The translations under genes and the position numbers were made by a program. 64,000 nt of DNA from PALSA-612 sp963711315 (GTDB taxonomy: Bacteria; Actinomycetota; Thermoleophilia; Gaiellales; Gaiellaceae), in assembly GCA_963711315.1 (NCBI GenBank), contig CAVQDQ010000003.1, forward strand, positions 558,001 through 622,000, given 5' to 3'. The notes under the pieces are model-generated. The model worked only from the letters and a program-made list of their open reading frames with translations, was not told where the DNA came from and ran no database searches. This document shows positions 35,690-45,031 of the stretch, in pieces (the first letter of the stretch is position 1; each line of letters begins with the position of its first letter).

Positions 35690-36542
35690 TCAGAACCGAT
35701 CCGTCCGCTGAGAGGGATGCCACCGCAGCACACGGCGCTCGACGCCGACCAGCGCGTAGTGGATCGCCACGCCGAGGAAGCCGGTGGCGAGCGCGAGCGC
35801 ATACATCTGGTCGGTCAGGCCGAAGGCATCGGCGTAGTTCAGCATCGCGACCCAGGCCAGGCGTGCCCATGAAGAGCTCGGCCGTGAAGGCGAGGATCAG
35901 CGCGACGGTGGACGAGATCCGGAGCCCGGTCATGATGTACGGGCACCGCGCTGGGCAAGCGTGATCGGTAGAGCCGCTCGTGCCGCGGCATACCGAACGA
36001 GCGGGCGGTATCGACCGCGAGTCGGATCGACATCGTGGACGCCGTACATCGTCTGCACGAGCAGCGGCCAGAACGCGCCGAACGTCGCGAGGAAGATCTC
36101 GCTGTTCAGGTTCGTCCCGAGCGTGAGGAAGAGCAGCGGGAATCAGGGCGGCCGACGGGATCGGGCGCAGGAACTCGATCGGCACGCGGAACGCGCGCGC
36201 GGCGAACTCGCTCGAGCCGAGGACGATTCCCAGCGGCACCGCGAGCAGCGTCGCGAGCGCCAGGCCGATCGCCCAACCGCGCACGGTCTGAGCCGAACGC
36301 GACCCAGAAGTCGCGGTCTTCATCATCGACCAGAGCTCGCCGAAGGTCGACGGTCATCGACGGGAGGTCTCGCTCTGCGATCACGCCGCCGCGCGAGATC
36401 AGCTCCCAGAAGGCGAGGGCGACGAGGATCGACAGCACCGGGACGAGAAGCTCCAGGCCCGCGACGTTCGCGCGCGTGTCGCCGTAGCTCTTGGGGGTGC
36501 GACAGGATCCGCGGCTGCCGCGATGTCCCCGGTAGCCGACAT
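35690..36542 (-). CDS. SsuC/NrtB-type ABC transporter permease 2 (frameshifted)
   Basis: The first gene of the leftward operon. The ATG at 36542 (MSATGDIAAAADPVAPPRAT) has a TATACA box 6 nt upstream. Broken-frame pieces then give GLELLVPVLSILVALAFWEL, TVRGWAIGLALATLLAVPLG with FLRPIPSAALIPAALP (the permease coupling region), ATFGAFWPLLVQTMYGV and the end HYALVGVERRVLRWHPSQRT before TGA at 35690. At least four breaks occur. It is a second TM subunit next to permease 1, as in heteromeric importers. Confidence 0.62.
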
Positions 36543-36548
36543 GACCGA

Positions 36549-36554
36549 TGTATA
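36549..36554 (-). promoter_or_regulatory. -10 box (TATACA) for the SsuABC-type operon
   Basis: Minus-strand TATACA ends 6 nt before the ATG at 36542, which helps fix the start of the frameshifted permease 2. Confidence 0.5.
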
Positions 36555-36602
36555 TCGCATGGAACGCGCGGGTCACGCGCCCCGTGCCTTACGCCGCCGG
36601 AG

Positions 36603-37565
36603 TCAGCCTGAAGCCGGGCTCGCCTGCGCACGGGTGGTGGCGGCCTGAGCCACCAACACGGCCGGAGGGCGCGAGAGCACGAGCGAGAGGGCGACGAACA
36701 GCACCCAGATCGTGGCCGCGAGCAGCACGTGCACGAGCACCAGGCCCCACGGCAGGGCGTTGCGGTATTGCACCTCGCCGACGAGCGCCTGGGCCACCAG
36801 CACCGCGACCAGCGCGCCCCACACGAAGAGGACGCCGGGCGCCTCTCGGCGGCTGCGCATGAGCAACGCGCCGAGCACGAGCACGCAGATCCCGAACACC
36901 GCCGCCACGCGGACGTGCCAGTAGACGGTCCCGGTGATGGTGAGCCCGAGCCGCTCGACGTCCGAGTCCGCGCCCGGATGCGGCCCTGACGCCGTCGCCA
37001 CCCCGCCTGTGACGACGAGGGCGGCGCACAACGGCAGACCTGCCCACACGACCGCCCGACGCATCCAGGTCGGGCGAACAGGAGCTCCCAGTCCCCGCTC
37101 GTGACTCCACGCCTCGACTACCACCACGACCGTCAGCGCGACTACGAAGAGCGCCAGCAGGAAGTGGGACATCACGGCCAGAGGATGGAGGTCGAGGATC
37201 ACCGTCACGCCGCCGAGTGGGATCTGCGCCAAACCGCCCAGGAAGGCACCCAACGCGGCGAGCCGCACGAACCGGGGTAGCCCGGACGTCCTGCGCGCCG
37301 CGAGCCACGTGACGAGCGCGAACAGGATCCCCGTGGCCGCGACGACACGGTTCCCGAACTCGACGAACGCGTGAAATCCCTGCTGCGGGAACGGTGTGTC
37401 CCCGCAGCGCGGCCAGTTCTCGCACCCGAGCCCCGAGCCCGTGAGCCGTACGAACGCACCCGAGGTGACGACGACGAACATGACGCCGAGCGTGAGCGAC
37501 GCGAGCCTCAGGAAGCGGCGCGCCGACACCTCGCCGTGCCACCACGCGCGAAGAGTTGCCAGCAC
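36603..37565 (-). CDS. ctaA: heme A synthase (COX15/CtaA family)
   Basis: A 320-residue membrane protein with eight predicted helices. It has the CtaA motifs VTSGAFVRLTGSGLGCENWP (extracellular Cys pair region CENWPRC), FVEFGNRVVAATGILFALVT with heme-ligand His in GFHAFVEF, SHFLLALFVVALTV and YWHVRVAAVFGICVL in the second half. It converts heme O to heme A for aa3-type cytochrome oxidase. The GTG start has a TAGGCT box 6 nt upstream that overlaps the divergent promoter of the 37590 gene. Confidence 0.88.
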   Translation of the reverse strand: MLATLRAWWHGEVSARRFLRLASLTLGVMFVVVTSGAFVRLTGSGLGCENWPRCGDTPFPQQGFHAFVEFGNRVVAATGILFALVTWLAARRTSGLPRFVRLAALGAFLGGLAQIPLGGVTVILDLHPLAVMSHFLLALFVVALTVVVVVEAWSHERGLGAPVRPTWMRRAVVWAGLPLCAALVVTGGVATASGPHPGADSDVERLGLTITGTVYWHVRVAAVFGICVLVLGALLMRSRREAPGVLFVWGALVAVLVAQALVGEVQYRNALPWGLVLVHVLLAATIWVLFVALSLVLSRPPAVLVAQAATTRAQASPASG

Positions 37566-37571
37566 GGCACT

Positions 37572-37581
37572 AGCCTAGACT
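37572..37581. promoter_or_regulatory. overlapping divergent -10 boxes (ctaA/37590 gene)
   Basis: Leftward TAGGCT (complement of 37572-37577) is 6 nt before the ctaA start. Rightward TAGACT (37576-37581) is 8 nt before the ATG at 37590. The two boxes share two bases. Confidence 0.55.
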
Positions 37582-37589
37582 CCCGCGGC

Positions 37590-37889
37590 ATGGCCGCCGG
37601 GCGCCTCCCCCTGTGGGTGTGGATTCTGCCGCTCGCCTGCGGAGTGGCCGCCGTCCTCGCCTGGACAGTGTGGTGCGACACCGAGCGCGGCACGTGGCTC
37701 GGCGGCATGCTCATCCTGGGCTCGGGCGTGCTCGTGCTCTCTTTCGTGCACGAATCGCTGCCGCAGCGGCGGGGCGTCCTGGGCTCCCTGGGTCGCTGGG
37801 GGCTGGCCTTGCTCGCGGGGGCAGCGACGACGGCGCTCGTCTTCCTGGCGGCCGGCCTCGGGTACTACCTGCGGTGCCCGCCCTTCTGA
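37590..37889 (+). CDS. small three-helix membrane protein
   Basis: A 99-residue hydrophobic protein: MAAGRLPLWVWILPLACGVA, a second helix GGMLILGSGVLVLSFVHESL and a third ALLAGAATTALVFLAAGLGY. No family is recognised. Placement divergent from ctaA and upstream of the cytochrome c region suggests a part in respiratory-chain assembly, but this is inference. The ATG is supported by the -10 box at 37576. Confidence 0.7.
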   Translation: MAAGRLPLWVWILPLACGVAAVLAWTVWCDTERGTWLGGMLILGSGVLVLSFVHESLPQRRGVLGSLGRWGLALLAGAATTALVFLAAGLGYYLRCPPF

Positions 37890-39348
37890 CCCGGCCGGTC
37901 GTCGTCGCGATCGGCGCGCTGGCGTTCGCCGGCGCCGCGCACGCTGCAACCGTCGCCGTGGTCGTCGTGCCACCCTTCCCGGTCGAGAAGTACGCGGCCC
38001 GCGGCGCGGTCGGCCTTATGCCCCCCGGCGACGGGGCGACGGTCAGCCGTAAGGGCGCGCTCGCGGCACTCGTACGCGGCCGGACGAAGAAGTCGCTGCT
38101 CGGCGGCGTACCGGGCGGCGAGCCGACGATCGAGCTCGCCTCGCGGCCGGCGGAGGTGACGATCTACGTCTCGCTGCCCCCGCCGGGCACGCACGCGAAC
38201 GACAGGCGGTATCCGGTGGCGATCGTCGGCGGCGACTATCGCGGCATTCTCGAGTCGCCGTCCACCCGGATTGCGGGGCTCATCTCGATCGCGGACATCG
38301 CGCCCACGGCCGTCGCGCTCGCCGACGACGAGGAGCCGCGCATCGGCTGGACGGCCGGCACTCCCGCCGACCTCCGCGAGCTCGACCTGAAGCTCGACCG
38401 GCAGTCGCGCGTTCGCGATCCCGCCGTCGCCGTGCTCGCGTTCTCGGCGATCGCCTTCGCGCTGCTGGCGCTCGGGCTCCGATCGCAGCGTCTGGCCGGC
38501 GCGTGCCTTCTCGCAGCGCCGCTCTCGCTGGCGGTCGCGATCGCGCTGTCCGGGATGGACGTGACGCGGCCGGCGGTGCTCGTTCCCGCCCTGGCAGTGT
38601 TGGTGGTGCTGCTCAGCGCCGTCGGCGGAGGCCTGTTGGATAGGAAGGCGCTGGCGGTCTTCTTCACCGCGCTCGTGGCCGGGTATCTCGTCGTGCTCGT
38701 CGTCGAGCCGACCTGGCCGGCCCTGGCGGCGATCGGCCCCACGCCGGGCGAGGGTGGTCGCTTCTACGGCTCGACCAACCTCACGACGTCGATCGTCGTC
38801 ACCGTGACGCTGTTCGCGGGGGCGGCGTTCGGCCTGCGCGGCCTGGTGCCCGTCGCTGCGCTGTCGCTGGTCACGGTCGGCTGGAGCAAGGCCGGTGCCG
38901 ACGGCGGCGGACTGGTGGTGCGTCGCCACGGGCTGCGCTGTGCTCGGGATGCGGCTTGCCACCGGCCGGCTGACGGCGAGGGCGGTCGCGCTCGCAGCCG
39001 CGGTGGCCGTCGGCCTCGGCCTGGCTCTCGTGGGGCTCGACGCAGCCACCGGTGGGTCGAGTCACGTGACGCGCCGGGTAGGCGACGGTCCGGGTGCGCT
39101 GCTCGGCGAGCTCGGCAACCGACTGCACATCTCGGCGGAGCGGCTCGTCTCGTCGTGGCACGCCGCGCTCGTGTTCGCGATCTCGATCGTTGCCCTGGTC
39201 GTCCTGGCCACTCGCCGTCCCCGATTTGCCGCAGGCGACGCGTTGCTCGTCGCCGTCGCGGTGTCGCTGCTCGTGAACGACACGCCACAACACGTCGCCG
39301 CCGCAGGGGCGATCTCGTACGGTGTTCTGTGGACCTTCGAGCGGTTAG
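37874..39348 (+). CDS. polytopic membrane protein with N-terminal exported domain (frameshifted)
   Basis: The GTG at 37874 lies inside the preceding gene's 3' end. It opens with a signal-like VPALLTRPVVVAIGALAFAG, an exported domain of about 170 residues (GLMPPGDGATVSRKGALAAL, GLISIADIAPTAVALADDEE) and about nine hydrophobic helices (AVLAFSAIAFALLALGLRSQ onward). The frame breaks near 38905 and continues in the next frame to ISYGVLWTFERL. No stop is seen in that frame before the cytochrome c gene, so another indel near 39340 is likely. The function is unknown; the exported part faintly recalls the alkaline-phosphatase fold. Confidence 0.6.
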
Positions 39349-39351
39349 ACT
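39346..39351 (+). promoter_or_regulatory. -10 box (TAGACT) before the cytochrome c gene
   Basis: TAGACT ends 8 nt before the ATG at 39360, arguing that the cytochrome begins there rather than being the tail of the upstream open frame. Confidence 0.45.
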
Positions 39352-39359
39352 CGCCTTCG

Positions 39360-39815
39360 ATGCGCCGCGTCCCCGTCGCTCTCGTCCTTATCGCGCTCGC
39401 AGCCGGTCTTGCGGGCTGCGGGTACGAGGGGCAGACGACCGCCTCGCCGGACACGGTCGAGGGTCGCGTCCCAACGGAGACGACGCCCACGGAGACGACC
39501 GGCACGACGGAGACTCAGACGACGGAGACCGGAACGACGGAGACGACGACGACCGAGACCACGCCGGCTCTGGAAGGCGACCCGGCAGCGGGCAAAGTTA
39601 TCTTCACGACCAACTGCGGCGGCTGCCACACGCTCTCCGACGCGGGCACGTCCGGCACGGTGGGACCGAATCTCGACGACGCGCAGCCCGACGCCGCGCG
39701 CGTCGTCGACCGAGTCACGAACGGAAAGGGCGTGATGCCCCCGTTCGGCGGCACGCTGACCGAGCAGCAGATCGCCGACGTCGCCGCGTACGTCTCCACA
39801 GCCGCAGGCAGCTGA
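39360..39815 (+). CDS. class I cytochrome c lipoprotein
   Basis: A 151-residue lipoprotein. Signal peptide with lipobox LAGC (Cys20), then a Thr/Glu-rich linker of about 35 residues (roughly 39-68), then a cytochrome c domain with heme-binding CGGCH at 86-90 and the axial Met in GKGVMPPFGG (Met126). It would be anchored outside the membrane and shuttle electrons, consistent with the nearby heme A synthase. The open frame runs in from upstream, but the ATG with its -10 box and the lipobox fix the start. Confidence 0.82.
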   Translation: MRRVPVALVLIALAAGLAGCGYEGQTTASPDTVEGRVPTETTPTETTGTTETQTTETGTTETTTTETTPALEGDPAAGKVIFTTNCGGCHTLSDAGTSGTVGPNLDDAQPDAARVVDRVTNGKGVMPPFGGTLTEQQIADVAAYVSTAAGS

Positions 39816-40645
39816 CCCTTTCCCTGCCCGCAGACTTCCCGACGAGCGTCGAGGCGCTCGCGTGCGATCTCGACCGCACGCTGATCGCCAAGGACGTAGA
39901 GCTTCGCCCGCGGACACGCACCGCCATCGCCGCCTCCAGAGAAGCCGGCATCCCGGTCATCATCGCCACGGGCCGGATGTTCCGGTCGGTTCGCCCGTAC
40001 GCGCTCGCCGCGGGCATCACCGAGCCCGTCGTCTGCTACCAGGGCGCGATCGTCGCAGATCCCGTCGGCGGTGAGCTCCTCCGCCACGTGCCGATGCCGA
40101 TGGCGGAGGCGCTGGAGGTGATCGAGGCCACGGCCGACCTCGGCCACACCGTGCTCTGCTACGTGGACGACGAGCTCTATGTCGCGCGCGAGACGCCGGC
40201 GTCGGACGCCTACGCGAACTTTCAGAACCTCACGGTCCACGTCGTCGGCGACCTCGCGACGTGGCTGGAGAAGCCCCCCACGAAGCTTGTGACCGTCGGC
40301 GAGCCCGAGGAGATGGACGCGCTCGCGGTGGTGATGAAGGCGCGGTTCGACAACCGGCTCTACATCGCCAAGTCCCTTCCTCACTTCCTCGAGTTCGCCG
40401 CGCCTTCGGTGACGAAAGGTGCAGGTCTCGCGTTCGTAGCCGAGCGGCTGGGCTTCGCACGCGAGGCCACCGTCGCCTTCGGCGACGGCGAGAACGACGT
40501 CGAGCTGCTCGAGTGGGCCGGCTACGGTGTCGCCGTTGCGAACGCGCACGAGCGGGTGCTCGCGATCGCGGACTACGTATGCCCCTCCGTGGACGAGGAG
40601 GGCGTGGCGCAAGTCATCGAGGCCTTTCTAGACTCACGGCGATGA
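39812..40645 (+). CDS. Cof-type HAD-IIB phosphatase
   Basis: A HAD-superfamily hydrolase. Motif I is ALACDLDRTLIAKD, motif II VIIATGRMF, the C2B cap lies in between, motif III is the Lys in PSVTKGAGLAFVAERLG and motif IV FGDGENDVELLEWAGYGVAV. The order matches Cof-type sugar-phosphate or flavin-nucleotide phosphatases. The start is unclear: no ATG, GTG or TTG lies near the domain edge, and the CTG codons at 39812 and 39824 are the closest sensible points. The 3' end overlaps serS by ATGA. Confidence 0.8.
   Translation: MTLSLPADFPTSVEALACDLDRTLIAKDVELRPRTRTAIAASREAGIPVIIATGRMFRSVRPYALAAGITEPVVCYQGAIVADPVGGELLRHVPMPMAEALEVIEATADLGHTVLCYVDDELYVARETPASDAYANFQNLTVHVVGDLATWLEKPPTKLVTVGEPEEMDALAVVMKARFDNRLYIAKSLPHFLEFAAPSVTKGAGLAFVAERLGFAREATVAFGDGENDVELLEWAGYGVAVANAHERVLAIADYVCPSVDEEGVAQVIEAFLDSRR
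40629..40634 (+). promoter_or_regulatory. internal -10 box (TAGACT) before serS
   Basis: TAGACT within the last codons of the HAD gene ends 7 nt before the serS ATG, so serS may have its own leaderless transcript besides coupling to the HAD gene. Confidence 0.45.
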
Positions 40646-41839
40646 TCGATCTTCGTGCCGCCCGCTCCGATCCCGACGCATTCCGCGCCGCGCTCGCTCG
40701 GAGAGGCGCCGCCGAGCTGTTCGACTCGCTGCTCGCGGCCGACGCGCGCTGGCGTGACGCGAGCACGAGGCGCGACGAGGTGCGAGCCGAGCAGAAGCAG
40801 CTGGGCAGGCCCTCGACGGAGGAGGAAATCGACGCGGCCAGGCGGCTGAAGTCCGAGCTCCAGCAGCTCGACTCCGATCTGGCCGCGGCGGAGACCGAGC
40901 GCCAGGAGCTCTGGGATCTCGTCCCGAACCTGCCCGACGAGGCGGTGCCCGAGGGTGGAGAGGATGACGCCACCGAGGTGCGGCGCGTAGGCGAGCCCCC
41001 GTCACTGGACGATCCGCGGGAGCACACAAACGTCGGCCGCTTCGATATGGAGCGCGCCGGGCAGCGTCTCCGGCTCCCGGTTCGGCTACTGGATCGGCGA
41101 CACGGCGCTGCTCGCACTGGCGTTGTACCGCTTCGCGCTGGACCAGCTCACGACCAAGGGATTCGTCCCCGTCCTGCCGCCGGTGCTCGTTCGCGAACGA
41201 GCGCTCTACGGAACGGGCTGGCTGCCCTCCCCCGATCCCAACTCCTACAAGCTCGACGGCGAGGATCTCTATCTCGCCGGCACGGCCGAGATCCCGCTGA
41301 GCGGGCTGCACGCCGACGAGATCCTCGAAGGCGACGCGCTGCCGCTGCGCTACGTCGGCTTCTCGCCATGCTTCCGTTCGGAGGCAGGCGCAGCAGGAAA
41401 GGACACGAGCGGCATGTTCCGCGTGCACCAGTTCAACAAGGTCGAGCAGTTCGTGTTCACGCGGCCCGAGGACTCGTGGGCAGAGCACGAGCACCTGCTG
41501 GCCAACACCGAGGAGATCGTCAGCGCGCTCGGTCTGCCCTATCGCGTCGTCGTCCTGGCGACCGGCGACATGTCCAAGGCCTCGGCGAAGACGTACGACG
41601 TCGAGATCTGGTTCCCCGCGCAGGGGCGTTATCGCGAGACCGCCTCGGTCTCCAACACGACGGACTTCCAGGCCCGCAGGCTGGATGCCCGCTATCGGTC
41701 CGAGAGCGGGCCCGAGCCCGTGCACACGCTGAACGGCACGGCGGCCGTCGACCGGATGGCGCTCGCCATTCTCGAGAACTTCCAGGGCGACGTGCCTGAT
41801 GCGCTTCAGGCCTTCGGGGCACCCGACCGGATCCGGTAA
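40642..41839 (+). CDS. serS: seryl-tRNA synthetase (one frameshift)
   Basis: Class II synthetase. An N-terminal coiled-coil tRNA-binding arm (RRDEVRAEQKQLGRPSTEEE, RRLKSELQQLDSDLAAAETE) is followed by LWDLVPNLPDEAVP and EHTNVGRFDMERAGQRL. One base appears missing near 41071; restoring it gives SGSRFGYWIGDTALLALALY, continuing as ALYRFALDQLTTKGFVPVLP. Later motifs are LAGTAEIPLSG, motif 2 YVGFSPCFRSEAGAAGKDTS with VHQFNKVEQFVF, and motif 3 NGTAAVDRMALAILENFQ. It charges tRNA-Ser. As an essential gene with all motifs intact, the break is probably a sequence error. It lies 11 bp upstream of a tRNA-Ser gene. Confidence 0.9.
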
Positions 41840-41850
41840 CAATCAATCTC

Positions 41851-41937
41851 GGCGGGGTGCCGGAGCGGTCGAACGGGACGGTCTTGAAAACCGTTAACGG
41901 CGCAAGTCGTTCGTGGGTTCGAATCCCACCCCCGCCG
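41851..41937 (+). tRNA. tRNA-Ser (anticodon TGA)
   Basis: The 87-nt cloverleaf has acceptor GGCGGGG (41851-41857) paired with CCCCGCC (41930-41936), discriminator G, anticodon loop CTTGAAA with TGA at 41885-41887, a long variable arm typical of tRNA-Ser and the T-arm GTGGG-TTCGAAT-CCCAC. CCA is not encoded. Its 3' half is repeated at 45594-45649. Confidence 0.95.
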
Positions 41938-41938
41938 C
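41883..41938 (+). repeat. left copy of tRNA-Ser 3'-half duplication (attL-like)
   Basis: These 56 bp (anticodon loop to just beyond the 3' end of tRNA-Ser) recur at 45594-45649 with two mismatches. A direct repeat of a tRNA 3' half is the classic scar of site-specific integration. Confidence 0.75.
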
Positions 41939-42382
41939 TGATCGAACGCTCGCCATCCACGCGATCAGGCGGTGAGCCGGCCGCGTGGCGGTACGTTGGC
42001 GTTCGGCCTCATCCGTCGTGATCCGCGTTGAGACGCGTCTTTGGGCTTACTGGCGCACACTGGCGCACAGGATCGGCTCGGCGCTAGGATCGGTAAAGCG
42101 AGAGTACGACCGGCGGATGAGCCTGCGATCTTCGCAACAAGGTCTTTGGGCATCGGCGGGGCAATGGCGATACCACGGGCGTCGTCATTCCGCTCCGCAT
42201 ACGGGGGCAGGGCGGTCCGCTACATCCCTGGGTCGAAGTCGGGAACGCGCCGAGGTCGACGAGCTCTCGGCAACCCCTGCGGCAACAGATCACCGACCAG
42301 ACCGTGTGTCACGCGCGGCTCTGAAGAACACCTCGGAGTGACGCGTTGAGAGAGGGCGTGTCCCTCAGAGCGTAGGCCGCCG
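41939..42382. other. non-coding or decayed stretch at the left end of the tRNA-flanked segment
   Basis: No convincing gene. A short direct repeat (ACTGGCGCAC twice near 42050-42070) is present. One frame reads DTTGVVIPLRIRGQGGPLH but is not recognisable. No integrase motif was found. Confidence 0.4.
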
Positions 42383-42545
42383 CTATTGCTTACCTCCCAG
42401 CAAGCCCTGCGGGCGGAATGCGAGCACGACGATCAGCGTCACCATGATAAAGGCTGCGTCCAGCTGGGACCGGGGGTGCGCCAGGTCAGCCCGTTGTTGG
42501 CCGAGATGAGTAACGCCATGAGGAAGCGAGTTGCCAGGCCGCGCG
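42383..42545 (-). pseudogene. C-terminal scrap of a LivH-like permease
   Basis: Minus-strand fragments LATRFLMALLISANNGLTWR and, one frame over, AFIMVTLIVVLAFRPQGLLG followed by GKQ and TAG match the last helix and the RPQGL(F/L)G tail of LivH-type permeases. Only about 50 codons remain and the frame is broken, so this is a relic with no partner genes. Confidence 0.6.
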
Positions 42546-42613
42546 GGGCGGGTCGTGGGGTGAACTCGCCTGCGACTGCAGGCACGGAGTTACGTCACGC
42601 CTCGCTTTGGCGC

Positions 42614-45031
42614 ATGATGACGCCTGTGCGGGGCGACCTTCCCTCCGGGACCGTCACCTTCCTCTTCACGGACGTCGAGGGGTCGACGAAGCTCCTGCAC
42701 GAGCTGGGAGCGGAGGCCTACGCGAGGCTCTGGCCGAGCACCGCGGGTGATCCGCGAGGCCTGCGCGCCAGGGCGGCGTCAAGGTGGACACGCAAGGCGA
42801 CGCGTTCTTCGTCGCCTTCCCCACTGCGCCGGGCGCACTTGCCGCCGCGAAGGCGATGCACCAGGCGCTGGCATCGGGCCGATCCAGCGTCCGGATCGGC
42901 CTGCACACGGGCACGCCGCTCGCTACCGAGGAGGGGTACGTCGGCGGCGATGTCCACCGGGCCGCCCGGATCGCCGCCGCAGGCCACGGCGGCCAGGTGC
43001 TCGTTCGTCGCTGACCGCGATGCTCGTCGAGGTCGAGCTCGCGGACCTCGGCGAGCACCGGCTGAAGGACCTCTCGGCCCCCGAGCGCATCTACCAACTC
43101 GGCGAACGGCGACTTCCCAGCGCTCGAAGAGCCTCTACCGGACGAATCTGCCCGATCCCGTCGACGCCGTTTCTCGGGAAGAGAGGCGGAGCTCGCAGAG
43201 GTCGCCGCGCTCCTAGCCTCGTCGGACATGCGCCTGCTCACGCTCACCGGGCCAGGCGGGACGGGCAAGACACGACTCGCCGCACAGGCTGCCGGTCTTG
43301 TCTCGGATAGCTATCCGGATGGCGTCTGGTGGATCCCGCTCGCCCACCTCCGCGACCCGGAGCTCGTGCTCGCCACGGCCTCGCATGTGGTCGGCTCGAA
43401 GAACGGCCTCGCCGGCGCACATCAAGACGAGGAGATGCTGCTGCTCTTCGACAACTTCGAGCAAGTCGTGGAGGCAGCTGCCGATGTTGCCGGAGCTACT
43501 TGCCTCCTGCCCCGAACCTCGACCTCCTCGTCACGAGCAGGGAGCCGCTGCATGTGACCGGTGAGCACGAGTACGCAGTACCGCCGTTCGTCCACGAGGA
43601 AGGGGTCGGCTTCTTTCTTGCCAGGGCGCGAGCCGTGAAGACCGATTTCGAGGCCGACGAGGCGGTCTCCGAGATCTGCCGCCGCCTCGACGATCTGCCG
43701 CTGGCCCTCGAGCTGGCCGCCGCCCGTGTCGAAGGCCCTCACCTCTACGCAGATCCTCGAACGGCTCGAGCATCGCCTGCCGCTGCTGACCGGCGGAGCG
43801 CGCGATCTCCCCGAGCGCCAGCGCACGTTGCAAGCGACCATCGAGTGGTCATACGACTTGCTGGGAGAGGAGGAGCAGAGGCTGTTCGCCCGGCTCGTCC
43901 GTCTTCTCGGGCGGCTGCACGCTGGAGGCGGCCGAGGAGGTTGCAGAAGCGGATGTCGACATGCTCCAGGTCGCTCGTGGACAAGAGCCTCGTTGCGCTT
44001 CACGAACGAGCGCTACTGGATGCTGGAGACGATTCGCGAGTTCGCCGCCGACGCGTTGGCTGCTTCGCCGGATGCCGAGAAGCTTGGGCGGCGGCATGCC
44101 GAGCATTACCTCGGGCTCGCTCTCGAGGCCGAGCCCGAGCTCAACGGCCCGGCGCAGGCTCTGTGGCTCGACCGACTGGGTGAAGAGCACGGCAATCTGC
44201 GTGCCGCACTCGACTGGTCACTAACCGCCGACCCGGAAGTCGGCCTTCGCATCGCTGTTTCGCTCGGGATGTACTGGCTGATCCGCAGCTACTTGCCGGA
44301 GGCGAGGAACTACTTCTCGGTGCTGATCGCTCTCGACCCGAGTCCGGAGCTGCTGGCGCTCGCGCTCCGTCACATGGTGGCGATCGCAGTCGACCTGGGC
44401 GAGTGGGGACGATGCGGAGCGGTACGCCGAGGAGCGCGGGAGGCTGTGTCGTGAACTCGGCGACGAGGAGGGTGCGAACCGAGCCCTGGGAAACCTCGGG
44501 CGGGTCGCCGAGGCTCGAGGCGACCTCGACCGAGCGAATGCCGTGTATCAGGAGGCACTGGCCAAGGCTCGCGAGCTCGGTGTGGACGTCGGCGTTCTTC
44601 CCGGCCTTCTCGCCGACGTGGCGCGGAAGCAAGGGAGGTTCTCGGATGCCGAGGCGTTGTACGAGGAGGCGCTCGCGCACTTCGACTCGATCGGCGACGA
44701 TGCGAACGTCGCATTCGGCTGCGTCGGGCTCGCGGCCGTGCGCGTCAATCAGGGACGCCACGACATGGCCCGTACGCCACTGAGGCGAGGGCTTTCGCTG
44801 ATGGTTTCACTTCGAGCCTCCGGGATCGGCTTCGCTCTCGAGGCGCGCCGCTCGCAGCCACGGATGCCAGGTCGGCGGCCAGGTTGCTGGGAAATCCGAC
44901 GAACTGCGGGAGGAACGGGCGAACCACGCCATCAGTCGACGCTTCATAGAGCAGGCCGCCGCCGCCGCGGTCGACGCATCGGCAAAGAGCAATTCGATGC
45001 GGCCTATACAGCGGGCCGTGCATGTAGCTGA
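42614..45031 (+). pseudogene. class III adenylate/guanylate cyclase-AAA-TPR regulator, heavily frameshifted
   Basis: Pieces in all three frames give one large protein. A class III cyclase domain (GTVTFLFTDVEGSTKLLHEL; VDTQGDAFFVAFPTAPGALA; IGLHTGTPLATEEGYVGGDV; VELADLGEHRLKDL) is followed by an NB-ARC/AAA ATPase (LLTLTGPGGTGKTRLAAQAA; MLLLFDNFEQVVEAA; LDLLVTSREPLHVTGEHEYA; ICRRLDDLPLALELAAARVE) and a TPR-like tail (YQEALAKARELGVDVGVLPG, YEEALAHFDSIGDDANVAFG), ending IGKEQFDAAYTAGRACS. At least ten breaks occur in 2.4 kb, far more than in neighbouring genes, and it lies in a tRNA-flanked segment, so true decay is plausible. Intact relatives are multi-domain signalling proteins of unknown ligand. 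Confidence 0.8.

Noticed and set aside
37613..40645. Single 1010-codon plus-strand frame covering membrane protein, cytochrome c and HAD phosphatase
   Set aside because: The membrane protein shifts frame near 38905, the cytochrome lies in another frame with its own lipobox and -10 box, and the HAD motifs start only at about 39860. One giant fusion is not supported.
33253..41839. Programmed ribosomal frameshifting in the ABC operon and serS
   Set aside because: There is no slippery heptamer with a downstream structure in common. Breaks are many, irregular and often in essential genes, which fits sequence error better.
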